From Aquilonibacter sp963703325 (GTDB lineage: Bacteria > Vulcanimicrobiota > Vulcanimicrobiia > Vulcanimicrobiales > Vulcanimicrobiaceae), in the NCBI GenBank assembly GCA_963703325.1, contig OY969805.1:2046001-2110000 (forward strand): a stretch of DNA of 64,000 bases, written 5' to 3'. The notes under the pieces were generated by a model. The model searched no databases and was not told the origin of the DNA. It worked only from the letters and a program-made list of their open reading frames with translations. The position numbers were made by a program, and so were the translations under genes. Shown here in pieces: positions 52,625 to 61,867 of this stretch (position 1 is the stretch's first letter; every line of letters begins with the position of its first letter).

Positions 52625-53279
52625 TCATTTTGCCGAATCGGTCGAGGAGTATCTCGAAGCGGTCTATCGCCTCGAACGCGAGGGTCCCGGGGTCACGACC
52701 TCCGGGCTCGCGTCGTCGCTTGGTGTCGCGCCCGCATCCGTCTCCGGCATGCTCAAGAAGCTGGCGAAAGACGGGTACCTCGAGCACGTGTCGCGCGGCG
52801 AAGTCAAACTGACCGACAAGGGATTGGCGGTCGGCGTACGCGTGTTGCGGCGGCATCGCCTCGCCGAGCGCCTCCTGACCGATGTGCTCGGCATGCCATG
52901 GGATCAAGTGCACGACGAGGCGTGCATGCTCGAGCATGCCATCTCCGCCAATGTCGAAGCGCGGCTCATGACGCTGCTGAAGGATCCGACAACCTGTCCG
53001 CATGGTCAACCCATTCCGCCCAGTGATCTGAGTAATCCGGTGCGCACCGGCGAACCGCTCGCGCAGGTGCCCGAGGGGACACGCGGCCGCGTCGAAAGCG
53101 TCACCGAAGAATTTCCGGAAATTTTGCGCTATCTGGCCGAGATCGGTTTGCGTCCGGGCGTCGAGATCACGCTCGTGCAGAAGGCGCCGCTCGGCGGTCC
53201 GCTCACGATCGCGGTGAACGGCAAACGCCACGCGATCTCGCTTGAGCTCGCCGGATTGGTCACGGTGCTCGCCGCATGA
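52611..53279 (+). CDS. DtxR/MntR family metalloregulator
   Basis: A 222-residue metal-dependent repressor: N-terminal winged helix (SVEEYLEAVYRLE, TTSGLASSLGVAPASVSGMLKKL), dimerisation and metal-binding domain (RRHRLAERLLTDVLG, DEACMLEHAIS) and a C-terminal SH3-like FeoA domain (GTRGRVESVTEEFPEILRYLAEIGLRPG). The three-domain form resembles DtxR/IdeR more than short MntR. The metal (Fe or Mn) cannot be fixed. ATGA overlap links it to the rhomboid gene. Confidence 0.92.
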   Translation: MSGHSHFAESVEEYLEAVYRLEREGPGVTTSGLASSLGVAPASVSGMLKKLAKDGYLEHVSRGEVKLTDKGLAVGVRVLRRHRLAERLLTDVLGMPWDQVHDEACMLEHAISANVEARLMTLLKDPTTCPHGQPIPPSDLSNPVRTGEPLAQVPEGTRGRVESVTEEFPEILRYLAEIGLRPGVEITLVQKAPLGGPLTIAVNGKRHAISLELAGLVTVLAA

Positions 53280-53941
53280 TCACGCGTCTGCTCGTGTTTG
53301 TCAACGTGCTCGGCTTTGTATGGGAGATCGTGGTCGCGGGTCCAGGGATGCTGAGCCTGATGGGCGGCGGCAATGAAGATCGCGTGCTCGCGTTGGGTGC
53401 TTTGGCGCCGGCCGACGTTCTGGTCAATCATGAATGGTGGCGCATCATCACGTCGGCGTTCTTGCACGGCGGTTTGTTGCATATCGGCGTCAACATGATC
53501 TCGCTCTGGTATCTCGGGCGATTTATCGAAGCCGCCGCCGGCTCCACGCGAATGGCGCTGATCTATTTCGTCTCGCTGATTGCCTCGGGACTGGGCGTGA
53601 TCTATTTGAGTCCAGCGGCCAACGCGCTGGTTCCAACCCTCGGCGCGAGCGGCGCGATCTTCGGGCTCTTCGGTGCGCTCTTTGCGATCGGCTTCAAACT
53701 CGGACCGCCCGGCATGCAGCTGATCCGCGCCAACATCGGGATCCTCGTGCTCAATCTCATCATCACGTTTGCCGTGCCGGGCATTGCGTGGGAAGCGCAC
53801 GTCGCCGGACTGGTTGCGGGCTTCTTGCTGACGCTCGTGATTTACACGCCGCCGCGTCGCGTCGCGCCGGTGGTCGTCGACGCTCGGACCGGCGCGCACT
53901 ACGAAACCGAATATCAGACGCCTGAACCTCCGCATCAATGA
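53276..53941 (+). CDS. Rhomboid family intramembrane serine protease
   Basis: A 221-residue membrane protease with six predicted helices. WWRIITSAFLHGGLLHIGVNM holds the conserved His and Asn, GASGAIFGLFGA holds the catalytic Ser and HVAGLVAGFLL the catalytic His. Cleaves membrane-protein substrates; none can be named. ATGA overlaps on both sides place it between the DtxR-type regulator and dinG. Confidence 0.93.
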   Translation: MITRLLVFVNVLGFVWEIVVAGPGMLSLMGGGNEDRVLALGALAPADVLVNHEWWRIITSAFLHGGLLHIGVNMISLWYLGRFIEAAAGSTRMALIYFVSLIASGLGVIYLSPAANALVPTLGASGAIFGLFGALFAIGFKLGPPGMQLIRANIGILVLNLIITFAVPGIAWEAHVAGLVAGFLLTLVIYTPPRRVAPVVVDARTGAHYETEYQTPEPPHQ

Positions 53942-55836
53942 ATAGCCTCACCACCGAGGAGCTTTTCGCACCGGGCGGACCGATCGCGCGCGCCCTGCCC
54001 GGGTTCGAAGCGCGTTCTGGGCAAGTGCAGATGGCGCAATCGATCGAGCGCGGCATTCTCGAAGGCATGCATACGATCGTCGAAGCCGGTACCGGCGTCG
54101 GTAAATCGCTCGCCTACCTCGTGCCGGCGGTGCGCAGCGGAAAGAAGATCGTGCTCTCGACCGGAACGATCGCGCTGCAAGAGCAGCTCGTGCGCAAAGA
54201 TATTCCGCTGGTAGAACGCGCACTTGGCGTGCCGATGCGCGTCTCGCTCCTCAAGGGCCGCAATCACTACCTCTGCAAGCAGAAGTACGAACGCATGCGC
54301 GCAGAGCGATTGATCGCCTCGTCGCGCACGATGGAAGAGATCTGGACGTGGGCGGCGCGCACGCCGACTGGTGATCGCGCCGAATTGCCATTTGTGCCGC
54401 CGGGCGACGAGTGGGAGTCGCTCGATGCCGATGCCGATGATTGTACCGGCGAATTCTGCGAGCACTTTCGTGATTGTTTCTTCTTCAAGAAGCGCGACGA
54501 GGCCAAGTATGCCGACGTCGTCGTGGTCAATCACGCGCTGTTCTTTCTCGATCTCGCCGTCGGCGGCGGCCTCTTGCCGCCCTACGACGTGGCGATTCTC
54601 GACGAGGCACATCAGTGCGAGCGCTGGGCAACCGATGCGCTGACCGCCACGATCTCGCGCGGCACGCTCGGGCGTATGTTGCGCAAGCTGCATCGCACCT
54701 ATACGTTGCCGGCCTCGTTCGACGGCGATTTTGACGACGGCATGCGCGCGCTCGAGTCGACACTTGCTCGGGTCCCGGGCGATCGCTATCCGCTCGGCGC
54801 CAATGAAGATGCGTGGCCCGCGCTCGAAGCGCTGCGCGCGACGCTCTACAAGCTCGAGAATTGGCTCTATGCCAACTGGCATTCGGCGCTGAAGAAGCGG
54901 GTGGAAAACGATGCCGAGGCCGAACGCCGGCGCGATTTGGCGATGCGGGCGATTTTGGCGCATCAAGGGGCGATCGATCGCGCGCAGTTGCCGGCCGATG
55001 AGGCGATCGCCTGGGTCGAGCGCGGCGATCGCGACGGTCGCTATGAGGTCAACAGCGCGCCGTTCGACGTCGCCGAGTTCTTACGCGCCACGCTCTTCGA
55101 CCGCACCTCGAGCGTGGTGCTCACGAGCGCGACGATCTCCATCGACGGCAGCTTCGACTTCCTTAAACGATCGCTCGGAGTAAGCGACGCTCAGGAAGTG
55201 ATCGCGCCGTCGCCGTTCGACTACGCGCGTCAGGCGCGGCTCTATCTCGCGCCGCCCGACCTCAATCCCAAGGCGAACGATTTTGCTCGAAAAGCGGCGC
55301 CGATTGTCGAGGAATGTCTGGATCGTTGCCGTGGCCGCGCGTTTGTGCTCTTCACCTCGTACGCGCGGCTGCGCGAGGTGTACGCTTTGTTGCGCGAGCG
55401 GCTGCCCTTTCCGGTTAAGCTGCAAGGCGAGCTGCCACGCGCGTATCTCTTGCAGTGGTTTCGCACCACGCCGAACGCCGTACTTTTCGCGACCGGCACA
55501 TTCTGGGAAGGCATCGACGTCGTCGGCGATGCGTTGTCGTGCGTGATCATCGATCGCTTGCCGTTTCCCTCGCCCGCGGATCCGCTCGTCGCCGCGCGTG
55601 TCCGCGATTTAGAGTCGCGCGGAATGGACGGATTTGAGGAGTATATGATTCCCGCGGCGATCGTGCGACTCAAGCAGGGCTTCGGGCGTTTGATTCGCAG
55701 TACCACCGACACGGGCGTCGTTGCGCTGCTCGACGGGCGCGCAGCCTCGACTCGCTACGGTCAAACGATTCTGCGCGCGCTGCCGCCGGCACGCCGCATC
55801 ACCCACCTCGATGAACTAACGGAGTTCTTTGCTTGA
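53938..55836 (+). CDS. dinG: DinG/XPD family ATP-dependent DNA helicase
   Basis: A 632-residue superfamily 2 helicase, 5'-3' direction in family members. Walker A EAGTGVGKS (about 49-57), four Cys for the [4Fe-4S] cluster (YLCKQK, CTGEFCEHFRDC), DEAHQCE, TSATI, and the C-terminal FWEGIDVVGD and QGFGRLIRS motifs. It unwinds D-loops, R-loops and G4 DNA in known members. No exonuclease domain is fused. Confidence 0.93.
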   Translation: MNSLTTEELFAPGGPIARALPGFEARSGQVQMAQSIERGILEGMHTIVEAGTGVGKSLAYLVPAVRSGKKIVLSTGTIALQEQLVRKDIPLVERALGVPMRVSLLKGRNHYLCKQKYERMRAERLIASSRTMEEIWTWAARTPTGDRAELPFVPPGDEWESLDADADDCTGEFCEHFRDCFFFKKRDEAKYADVVVVNHALFFLDLAVGGGLLPPYDVAILDEAHQCERWATDALTATISRGTLGRMLRKLHRTYTLPASFDGDFDDGMRALESTLARVPGDRYPLGANEDAWPALEALRATLYKLENWLYANWHSALKKRVENDAEAERRRDLAMRAILAHQGAIDRAQLPADEAIAWVERGDRDGRYEVNSAPFDVAEFLRATLFDRTSSVVLTSATISIDGSFDFLKRSLGVSDAQEVIAPSPFDYARQARLYLAPPDLNPKANDFARKAAPIVEECLDRCRGRAFVLFTSYARLREVYALLRERLPFPVKLQGELPRAYLLQWFRTTPNAVLFATGTFWEGIDVVGDALSCVIIDRLPFPSPADPLVAARVRDLESRGMDGFEEYMIPAAIVRLKQGFGRLIRSTTDTGVVALLDGRAASTRYGQTILRALPPARRITHLDELTEFFA

Positions 55837-56868
55837 AAAACCGTTCGATGTTTACGGCGCTCGCGATTGCACTTGCCGCTGCGCTTGTTCCCGTCGCTGT
55901 ATTCGCCTGGGGCGCCACGGGGCACACGATGATCAATCGCCTTGCCGCGCAAGGCTTTCCGGCATCCATGCCGCCGTTTGTGCGCTCGGCAGACGCGATC
56001 GCTGAAATCGCCACCCTTGGTCCGGAAGAAGACCGTATCAAGGATGCCGGGCAATCGTGGGACGATGACAACGATCCGGGCCACTATCTCGACATCGGTG
56101 ACGATGGTACCGTCGCGGGCGTCGTGCGGCTCGATGCGCTGCCCAAGGATATGGCGGCATACGCGCATGCGCTCGCGGGCGCAAACACGGATCTCTATCG
56201 CATGGGCTACATTCCGTACTCAATCATCGACGGCTTCGAGCGCGTGCGGAAAGATTTTGCGATTTGGCGCGTCGACGACTACCTCGCCGTGCACGCGGGC
56301 AGCCAACCGGTTCGCGATGAATATGCCCAGGATCGCGCGCTGCGCGAGACGCTGACCTTGCGCGACATCGGTGATTGGGGCCACTTCGTGGGCGACGGGA
56401 GCCAACCGCTCCACATCACGATCCACTTCAACGGCTGGGGCAACTATCCCAATCCCAACAATTACACGACCAACCACATTCATTCGTTCTTCGAGTCGCA
56501 ATTCGTCAACCATTATGCGAAAATCGACGCTGTGCGCGCGCTCATGCCGCCCTACCCGCTGCAAGCGCCGACGCATCTGCTCTCGCAGGAGGAGATTGCG
56601 GCGATGGTCGGGCGGTATCTGACGGACACCTCGAAGACCGTCGATCGAGCTCTACGCGCTCTACGCGTCGAACGACTTTGCCAACGGCACGCCAAAGGCG
56701 GTCGCATTTACCGATCAGCAACTCGCGCATGGCGCTGCCGAGCTGCGCAATTTGACCGCCCTTGCGTGGGAGGATAGCATCAACGCCGGCTTCGGTTATC
56801 CACAAATCCCCGTGCGGGACATCCTCTCTGGGAAAGTCGTTCCCAGCGCCGCAAACCAGACGCCCTAA
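55833..56868 (+). pseudogene. Secreted S1/P1-type nuclease, frameshifted
   Basis: A zinc-dependent S1/P1 nuclease with a signal peptide ending VFA, so the mature chain starts with Trp (WGATGHTMINRLAA), a Zn ligand in this family. GDWGHFVGDGSQPLH and HIHSFFESQFV supply further ligands. After DTSKT the frame is lost; the +1 frame continues IELYALYASNDFANGTPKAV through LTALAWEDSINAGFG to a TAA at 56866. One extra base at about 56643 explains it. The TTG start overlaps the dinG stop (TTGA). Total about 344 residues. Confidence 0.85.
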
Positions 56869-56905
56869 CAGTCATCCATCCGCGGCGGCGAGGCGTAATT
56901 GAGGT

Positions 56906-57142
56906 ATGCTAAACATACTTCTTGCCGCCGCCATGGCGTCAGCCTCGCCCTCGGCCAAGCCGGCCGCAATGCACTCGATGAAGAGCTCATCGTCAATGAA
57001 GAGCTCGTCGTCGATGAAGAGCTCGTCGTCGATGAAGAACTCGTCGTCGATGAAGAGCTCGTCGATGAAAAGTACCCACATGATGATGGGCTCGCCTAAG
57101 GCGAACCCATCACCAAAACCCAAGTCAACGATGAAGCCGTAG
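56906..57142 (+). CDS. Small secreted MKSSSS-repeat protein
   Basis: A 78-residue protein: short signal-like start (LNILLAAAMASASP), then repeats of MKSSSS (five in a row with slight variation) and a Lys/Pro/Ser tail (SPKANPSPKPK). It is reminiscent of the pentapeptide MXKDX-repeat proteins, though the unit differs. GAGGT precedes the ATG. Both other frames of this repeat are open too, but only this one has a start, a signal and a tail. Confidence 0.6.
   Translation: MLNILLAAAMASASPSAKPAAMHSMKSSSSMKSSSSMKSSSSMKNSSSMKSSSMKSTHMMMGSPKANPSPKPKSTMKP
56976..57072 (+). repeat. 18-bp tandem repeat
   Basis: Five units of ATGAAGAGCTCGTCGTCG with one or two substitutions and a shorter last unit encode the MKSSSS repeats. 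All units are multiples of three, preserving the frame. Confidence 0.85.
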
Positions 57143-57149
57143 CAACGCC

Positions 57150-57174
57150 ACAGATTCAGCGAAGCTGAATCCTG
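57150..57174. terminator. Convergent hairpin between the repeat gene and acs
   Basis: ACAGATTCAGC pairs with GCTGAATCcTGT around a GAA loop, between convergent genes and ending at the acs stop. The hairpin at 11182-11203 has the same ACAGATTC...GAATCC frame, so they may belong to one repeat family. Confidence 0.6.
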
Positions 57175-59127
57175 TTAGTCTTCGCGCGTCTCGGTCTTCG
57201 CGCGGTCTTGCAGTTCGGCAACGATTGTCGAATCGGCAAGCGTCGTGGTGTCGCCGAGGGTACGTCCTTCGGCGATATCGCGTAACAGGCGGCGCATGAT
57301 CTTGCCGCTACGCGTCTTGGGTAGTTCCTGCGTGAACGTGATGTACTTGGGTCGCGTGAACTTGCCGAGCTTTTCCGCCACGTGATCGCGCAACTCATCG
57401 GCAAACGCCGGCGTGCCGGTGTTTCCAGGCTTGAGCGAAACGAAGGCGTAGATCGCTTGTCCGGTCACGTCGTCGGACTTGCCGCAGACTGCCGCTTCAG
57501 CGACCTTGGGATGATCGACCAGCGCGCTCTCGATCTCGGTTGTCGAAATGCGATGCCCGCTGACGTTCATCACGTCGTCGATGCGGCCCATGAACCAGAA
57601 GTTCCCGTCCTTGTCGCGTTTGCATCCGTCGCCGGCCAAGAACTTGCCGGGAAACTTCGACCAGTACGTTTGTTTGTAGCGTTCGTCGTCGCCCCAGATG
57701 CCGCGCGTCATGCCCGGCCAAGGCCGAGTAATGACCGCGTACCCGCCGCCGCCGAGCGGAACCGAGTTGCCCTTTTCGTCGACGACATCGGCTTGAATGC
57801 CCGGGAACGGTCGCGTCGCTGAGCCCGGCAACAGCGTGGTGATTCCGGGAAGCGGTGTGATCATGATGCCGCCGGTTTCCGTCATCCACCAGGTATCGCA
57901 CACGGGGGTGCGATTGCTGCCGATCCACTCGCGATACCAAATCCACGCTTCCGGATTGATCGGTTCACCGACCGAACCCAACAAGCGCAGTGACGAGAGG
58001 TCGTGTTTTTCCGGGTACTCGGTACCCCACTTCATGAACGTTCGGATCGCGGTTGGCGCGGTGTAGAAAATCGTGACCTTGTAGCGCTCGATGATTGACC
58101 ACAGCCGATCCTTGTCAGGGAAGTCGGGCGTGCCTTCGTAGATCACGCTGGTCGCGCCATTGGCGAGCGGTCCGTAGACAATGTAGGTGTGACCGGTCAC
58201 CCAACCGATATCGGCGCCGCACCAGTACACGTCCTTATCTTCTTTGAGATCGAAGATCAGTTTGTGCGTGGCGATGGCTTGCGTGAGATAGCCGCCGGTC
58301 GTGTGTTTGATGCCTTTGGGTTTGGCGGTCGTGCCGCTCGTATACAGCAAGAACAACAGATCTTCGGCGTTCATGCGCTCCGGCTCGCAGGTCGTCGATT
58401 GTCCGGCAGTCACCTCGTCGAACCAAAGATCGCGACCCTCGTGCATAAAGACGTCATCGCCGACGCGTTTGGCGACCAGGCAATGCTTCACGCTGGGCGT
58501 CTTTTCCATCGCGATGTCGCAATTTTTCTTCAGTGGTAGCTTGGTGCCGCGGCGCCAGCCGTAATCGGCGGTGATGATCGCGACGCATTCCGAGTCGTTG
58601 ACGCGGTCGGTAATTGAGTCGGGCGAGAATCCGCCGAAGATTACCGAATGTGCGGCGCCGATGCGTGTACAGGCCAACATCGCGACCGGAAGCTCGGGAA
58701 TCATCGGCATGTAGATGGCGACGCGGTCGCCCTTCTTAATGCCGAGCTTGCGAAGGCCGTTCGCAAACTTACACACGTCGTCAAGTAATTGCTTGTACGT
58801 AATGGTCCAGCGATCGCCGGGCTCGCCTTCATAATAGTAGGCGATCTTGTCGCCTTTGCCGGCCTTGACGTGGCGATCCAAACAGTTGACCGACACGTTG
58901 AGTTCGCCGTCATAAAACCACTTGGCAAACGGCTCTTTCCACTCAAGCGTCTTGGTGAACGGCTTCATCCATTCGAGCTTGCGGGCCCAGCCCGCCCAAA
59001 ACGCCTGGTAATCTTTTTCGGCTTCTTCGTAGATCCCGGGTTGGGCGTTCGCTTGCGCCGTGAAGTCTGACGGCGGTGGGAAGCGGCGGCTCTCTTCAAA
59101 GAGAGCCTCGATTGCTTGCGTGCTCAT
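57175..59127 (-). CDS. acs: Acetyl-coenzyme A synthetase
   Basis: Activates acetate to acetyl-CoA through acetyl-AMP. At 650 residues it is full length. The P-loop reads YTSGTTAKPKG; DIGWVTGHTYIVYGPL, WWMTETGG, GHRIST and PKTRSGKIMRR (acetylation-controlled Lys) are all in place. ATG 59127 is preferred to an in-frame ATG at 59151, which lies 5 bp from the divergent TlpA-like gene. Acetate use fits with threonine-derived acetyl-CoA at tdh-kbl. Confidence 0.94.
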   Translation of the reverse strand: MSTQAIEALFEESRRFPPPSDFTAQANAQPGIYEEAEKDYQAFWAGWARKLEWMKPFTKTLEWKEPFAKWFYDGELNVSVNCLDRHVKAGKGDKIAYYYEGEPGDRWTITYKQLLDDVCKFANGLRKLGIKKGDRVAIYMPMIPELPVAMLACTRIGAAHSVIFGGFSPDSITDRVNDSECVAIITADYGWRRGTKLPLKKNCDIAMEKTPSVKHCLVAKRVGDDVFMHEGRDLWFDEVTAGQSTTCEPERMNAEDLLFLLYTSGTTAKPKGIKHTTGGYLTQAIATHKLIFDLKEDKDVYWCGADIGWVTGHTYIVYGPLANGATSVIYEGTPDFPDKDRLWSIIERYKVTIFYTAPTAIRTFMKWGTEYPEKHDLSSLRLLGSVGEPINPEAWIWYREWIGSNRTPVCDTWWMTETGGIMITPLPGITTLLPGSATRPFPGIQADVVDEKGNSVPLGGGGYAVITRPWPGMTRGIWGDDERYKQTYWSKFPGKFLAGDGCKRDKDGNFWFMGRIDDVMNVSGHRISTTEIESALVDHPKVAEAAVCGKSDDVTGQAIYAFVSLKPGNTGTPAFADELRDHVAEKLGKFTRPKYITFTQELPKTRSGKIMRRLLRDIAEGRTLGDTTTLADSTIVAELQDRAKTETRED

Positions 59128-59156
59128 GGCCCCGAGTTCACCGGGGGTCATCGCAA

Positions 59157-59681
59157 ATGCCTGCCGAAAAACTTATGCAAATGGTTGCCGCGTTCGTGCT
59201 CGCCGTCACGACGGCTCTGGCGCACGTACACGAGCATGCGCCGCCGCCCGATTTCAGCATTCCCTCTGCTAAGGGGACGAAGCACTTATACGATCTACGC
59301 GGCAAGGTCGTCGTCTTGAATTTCTGGGCAACCTGGTGCCCGCCGTGCACCGACGAGTTGAAGTATTTCGTCCACGCTGCTGATCTTTTCGGTTCCAAGA
59401 TCGACTTGCTGACGATCTCGTCCGAACCGCCCGACGTCGCCGCGAGTTACTTGCGCCTGTGGAACATGGATAAAGCGCTGCCGGTGCTTGAAGATCTCGA
59501 TGGTTCGATTTCCAAGGCGTACTCGACGCCGCCGATTCCGCTCACCGTGGTCCTCGATCCGGCTGGGAACGTGTACTACATCTCGCGGGGCGGGCTGTCA
59601 TGGGACGAGCTCCGCACGGCGATCGAGGGGGCCCTTGCGACCCCGGCAGTTGGCACTCCGGTCCCTGGAGTGCTAAGATAG
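59157..59681 (+). CDS. TlpA-like thioredoxin-fold protein
   Basis: A 174-residue protein with an N-terminal hydrophobic signal (MVAAFVLAVTTALA), a His-rich stretch (HVHEHAPPP) and a thioredoxin domain with NFWATWCPPC and a cis-Pro in PPIPLTVV. It is probably a periplasmic disulphide reductase. The last codons contain the CIRCE operator of hrcA. It is divergent from acs. Confidence 0.85.
   Translation: MPAEKLMQMVAAFVLAVTTALAHVHEHAPPPDFSIPSAKGTKHLYDLRGKVVVLNFWATWCPPCTDELKYFVHAADLFGSKIDLLTISSEPPDVAASYLRLWNMDKALPVLEDLDGSISKAYSTPPIPLTVVLDPAGNVYYISRGGLSWDELRTAIEGALATPAVGTPVPGVLR
59650..59676 (+). promoter_or_regulatory. CIRCE operator of the hrcA-dnaJ operon
   Basis: TTGGCACTC-N9-GAGTGCTAA, one mismatch to the CIRCE consensus (TTAGCACTC-N9-GAGTGCTAA). 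It lies 11 bases before the hrcA ATG and inside the 3' coding end of the TlpA-like gene. HrcA binding here would give autoregulation of hrcA-dnaJ. Confidence 0.92.
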
Positions 59682-59687
59682 CCCGCA

Positions 59688-60728
59688 ATGAAGAGTGAGG
59701 GCGGCCTCGACAAGCGCAAGGCCTACATCCTGGCAACGGTCGTCTACGAATACATCGCGACGGCCGAGCCGGTGGGCTCAAACACGCTCACGCAAAAGTA
59801 CAATCTCGGCGTGAGTTCGGCCACGGTGCGCAACGAAATGGCGGAGTTGGAAGCGGGCGGTTACTTGGTTCAGCCGCATACCTCGGCGGGGCGCGTGCCA
59901 TCCGATGCCGGCTATCGCACCTATGTCGATGAGCTGATGCAGCCCGAAACGCTCGCCACCGAAGATCGCCGGCGCATTCGCGACGATCTGCGCGAGGCTA
60001 GCCGCGAGCTCGACGAAGTCATCGAAAGCGCGACGCGATTACTCGGCCGCCTCTCGAACAATCTCGCGTTTGTCACCAAGCCGCAGCCGGACACGCAGAC
60101 CTTCCGGCACATTCAGCTGATTTGGCTCTCTCCGCGCACCGGCGTCGCCATCGTGGTGACGTCGCTGGGTGTTGCGGCGCAGACGCTCTTCGAAGTCACC
60201 AGTGATCTCGAAGCCGATGCGCTCACGCGTCTCTCCAATGCGCTCAACGCGCGCCTGGGCAATCGCTTGATGCGTGATATCGCGGATCGCGACGTCCAAG
60301 GAGCAGTCGAGGAGCTTGGACTCTCGGACGAATTGCGCGGCGCGGTGCTCGCCGCGTTGCGCAGCGCGCGCAGCGCCCAAGCGCCGTCGATCGCGGCTGC
60401 CGGGGCGCAAAACCTCCTCGATCAACCCGAATTTCAAGATCTGCGCAAACTGCGTTCGATCTTGCGCATCGTCGAAGAGCAAAAGACGCTGTACGACATG
60501 GTTGCCGATTCGATCGGGACCGATGCGGCCAGCGTGAAGATCGGCGCCGAATTCGGCAGCGACGAACTGGCGGATCTCTCGGTGGTCACCGTGCCGTATC
60601 GCGTCGGGCCAAATGCGGTCGGGATGCTCTCGATCCTCGGTCCGCGCCGCATGCCCTACGCCCGTCTGGTGGCCCTCGCCTCGGGAACTGCCGATACCCT
60701 TTCCGAACGCCTTTCCGATATAGAGTAG
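59688..60728 (+). CDS. hrcA: Heat-inducible transcription repressor HrcA
   Basis: A 346-residue heat-shock repressor. The winged helix (ILATVVYEYIATAEPVGSNTL, SSATVRNEMAELEAGGYL) and PHTSAGRVPSDAGYRTYVD are diagnostic; the C-terminal GAF-like domain (GSDELADLSVVTVPY, GPRRMPYARL) is complete. It binds the CIRCE site just upstream. dnaJ follows by 1 bp. Confidence 0.96.
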   Translation: MKSEGGLDKRKAYILATVVYEYIATAEPVGSNTLTQKYNLGVSSATVRNEMAELEAGGYLVQPHTSAGRVPSDAGYRTYVDELMQPETLATEDRRRIRDDLREASRELDEVIESATRLLGRLSNNLAFVTKPQPDTQTFRHIQLIWLSPRTGVAIVVTSLGVAAQTLFEVTSDLEADALTRLSNALNARLGNRLMRDIADRDVQGAVEELGLSDELRGAVLAALRSARSAQAPSIAAAGAQNLLDQPEFQDLRKLRSILRIVEEQKTLYDMVADSIGTDAASVKIGAEFGSDELADLSVVTVPYRVGPNAVGMLSILGPRRMPYARLVALASGTADTLSERLSDIE

Positions 60729-60729
60729 A

Positions 60730-61854
60730 ATGCCCACCAAGGATTATTACGAAGTTCTCGGCGTTGCGCGAGATGCGTCGCCGGATGACATCAAGCGCGC
60801 GTATCGCGGCCTCGCCCGTCGCCATCACCCCGACGTCGCCCACGATAAGGCCGGTGCGGAGCATCTCTTCAAAGAGATCAACGAAGCCTACGAGGTGCTT
60901 TCAGATCCGCAGAAGCGCGCGCAATACGATCGCTTCGGTACGGTCAGCGGACCGCAAACCGGTTCGGACTTCGGCTTTTCAGGATTCGGGCCGAACGGCT
61001 TCGGCGACATCTTCGACATGTTCTTCGGTGAAGCGCGTGCGCAGGCACAACCGCGCCGCAGCGGTCCGCAACGCGGCTCGGACCTACGCTACGATCTCGA
61101 GATTACGCTTGACGAAGCGTTCACCGGCACGACCAAAGAGATTCAATTCTCGCATCTCGCGCAGTGCGATACGTGCAAAGGCTCGGGCGCGCAACCGGGC
61201 TCGCTGGTGGCCGGATGCGAACGCTGTCACGGGACCGGCGTCATGCGCACCGTGCGTCAGACGCCGCTTGGACAATTCGTCACGCAAACAACCTGCACGA
61301 CGTGCGGTGGCGAAGGACACCTCATCACTCAGCCGTGTGCGGACTGCAGTGGGCGCGGGCGGCGTGAGGTGGAACGCAAACTCACCGTGCGTGTTCCCGC
61401 GGGCGTCGATGACGGTTCGCGTATTCGCATTGCCGGCAACGGCGAAGCCGGTATTCGCGGCGGTCCCGGAGGCGATCTTTACGTCTATCTGAGTGTCGCG
61501 CCGCATCCGCTCTTCCGGCGTGACGGTCTCGAAACGTTCATCGACGTTCCGATTAGTTTTCCACTTGCGGCTTTGGGCACGACGATCGACGTTCCGTCGC
61601 TCGAAGGACCATTGCAGCTCGGTATTCCCCCCGGCACGCAGAGCGGAACGACCCTGCGCTTACGCGGACACGGCATGCCGTCGGTTCGCGGGTCGCAACG
61701 CGGCGATCATCACGTCACCGTGCACGTCGTCGTGCCGACGAAGCTCAACAAGCGTCAGCGCGAATTGCTCGAAGAGTACGCGCGCGCGGGCGGTGACTCG
61801 ATCGAGGAGAAGAGCTTCTTGGACCGAGTGAAGGACGCATTCCGGCCGGAGTGA
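60730..61854 (+). CDS. dnaJ: Chaperone DnaJ
   Basis: A 374-residue type I J-protein, co-chaperone of DnaK. J domain with HHPD (about residues 34-37), a Gly/Phe linker (GFSGFGPNGFGDIFDMFFG), four zinc CxxCxGxG units (CDTCKGSG, CERCHGTG, CTTCGGEG, CADCSGRG) and C-terminal domains. It lies directly after hrcA with no grpE or dnaK between. Confidence 0.95.
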   Translation: MPTKDYYEVLGVARDASPDDIKRAYRGLARRHHPDVAHDKAGAEHLFKEINEAYEVLSDPQKRAQYDRFGTVSGPQTGSDFGFSGFGPNGFGDIFDMFFGEARAQAQPRRSGPQRGSDLRYDLEITLDEAFTGTTKEIQFSHLAQCDTCKGSGAQPGSLVAGCERCHGTGVMRTVRQTPLGQFVTQTTCTTCGGEGHLITQPCADCSGRGRREVERKLTVRVPAGVDDGSRIRIAGNGEAGIRGGPGGDLYVYLSVAPHPLFRRDGLETFIDVPISFPLAALGTTIDVPSLEGPLQLGIPPGTQSGTTLRLRGHGMPSVRGSQRGDHHVTVHVVVPTKLNKRQRELLEEYARAGGDSIEEKSFLDRVKDAFRPE

Positions 61855-61867
61855 ATCAGGCGCTGTA

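Noticed and set aside
56976..57072. CRISPR-like direct repeats
   Set aside because: Units are contiguous with no unique spacers and preserve the reading frame.
56872..57123. Acidic FIDDEL-repeat frame on the minus strand
   Set aside because: It mirrors the MKSSSS repeat; the plus-strand frame has the signal peptide, tail and ribosome binding site.
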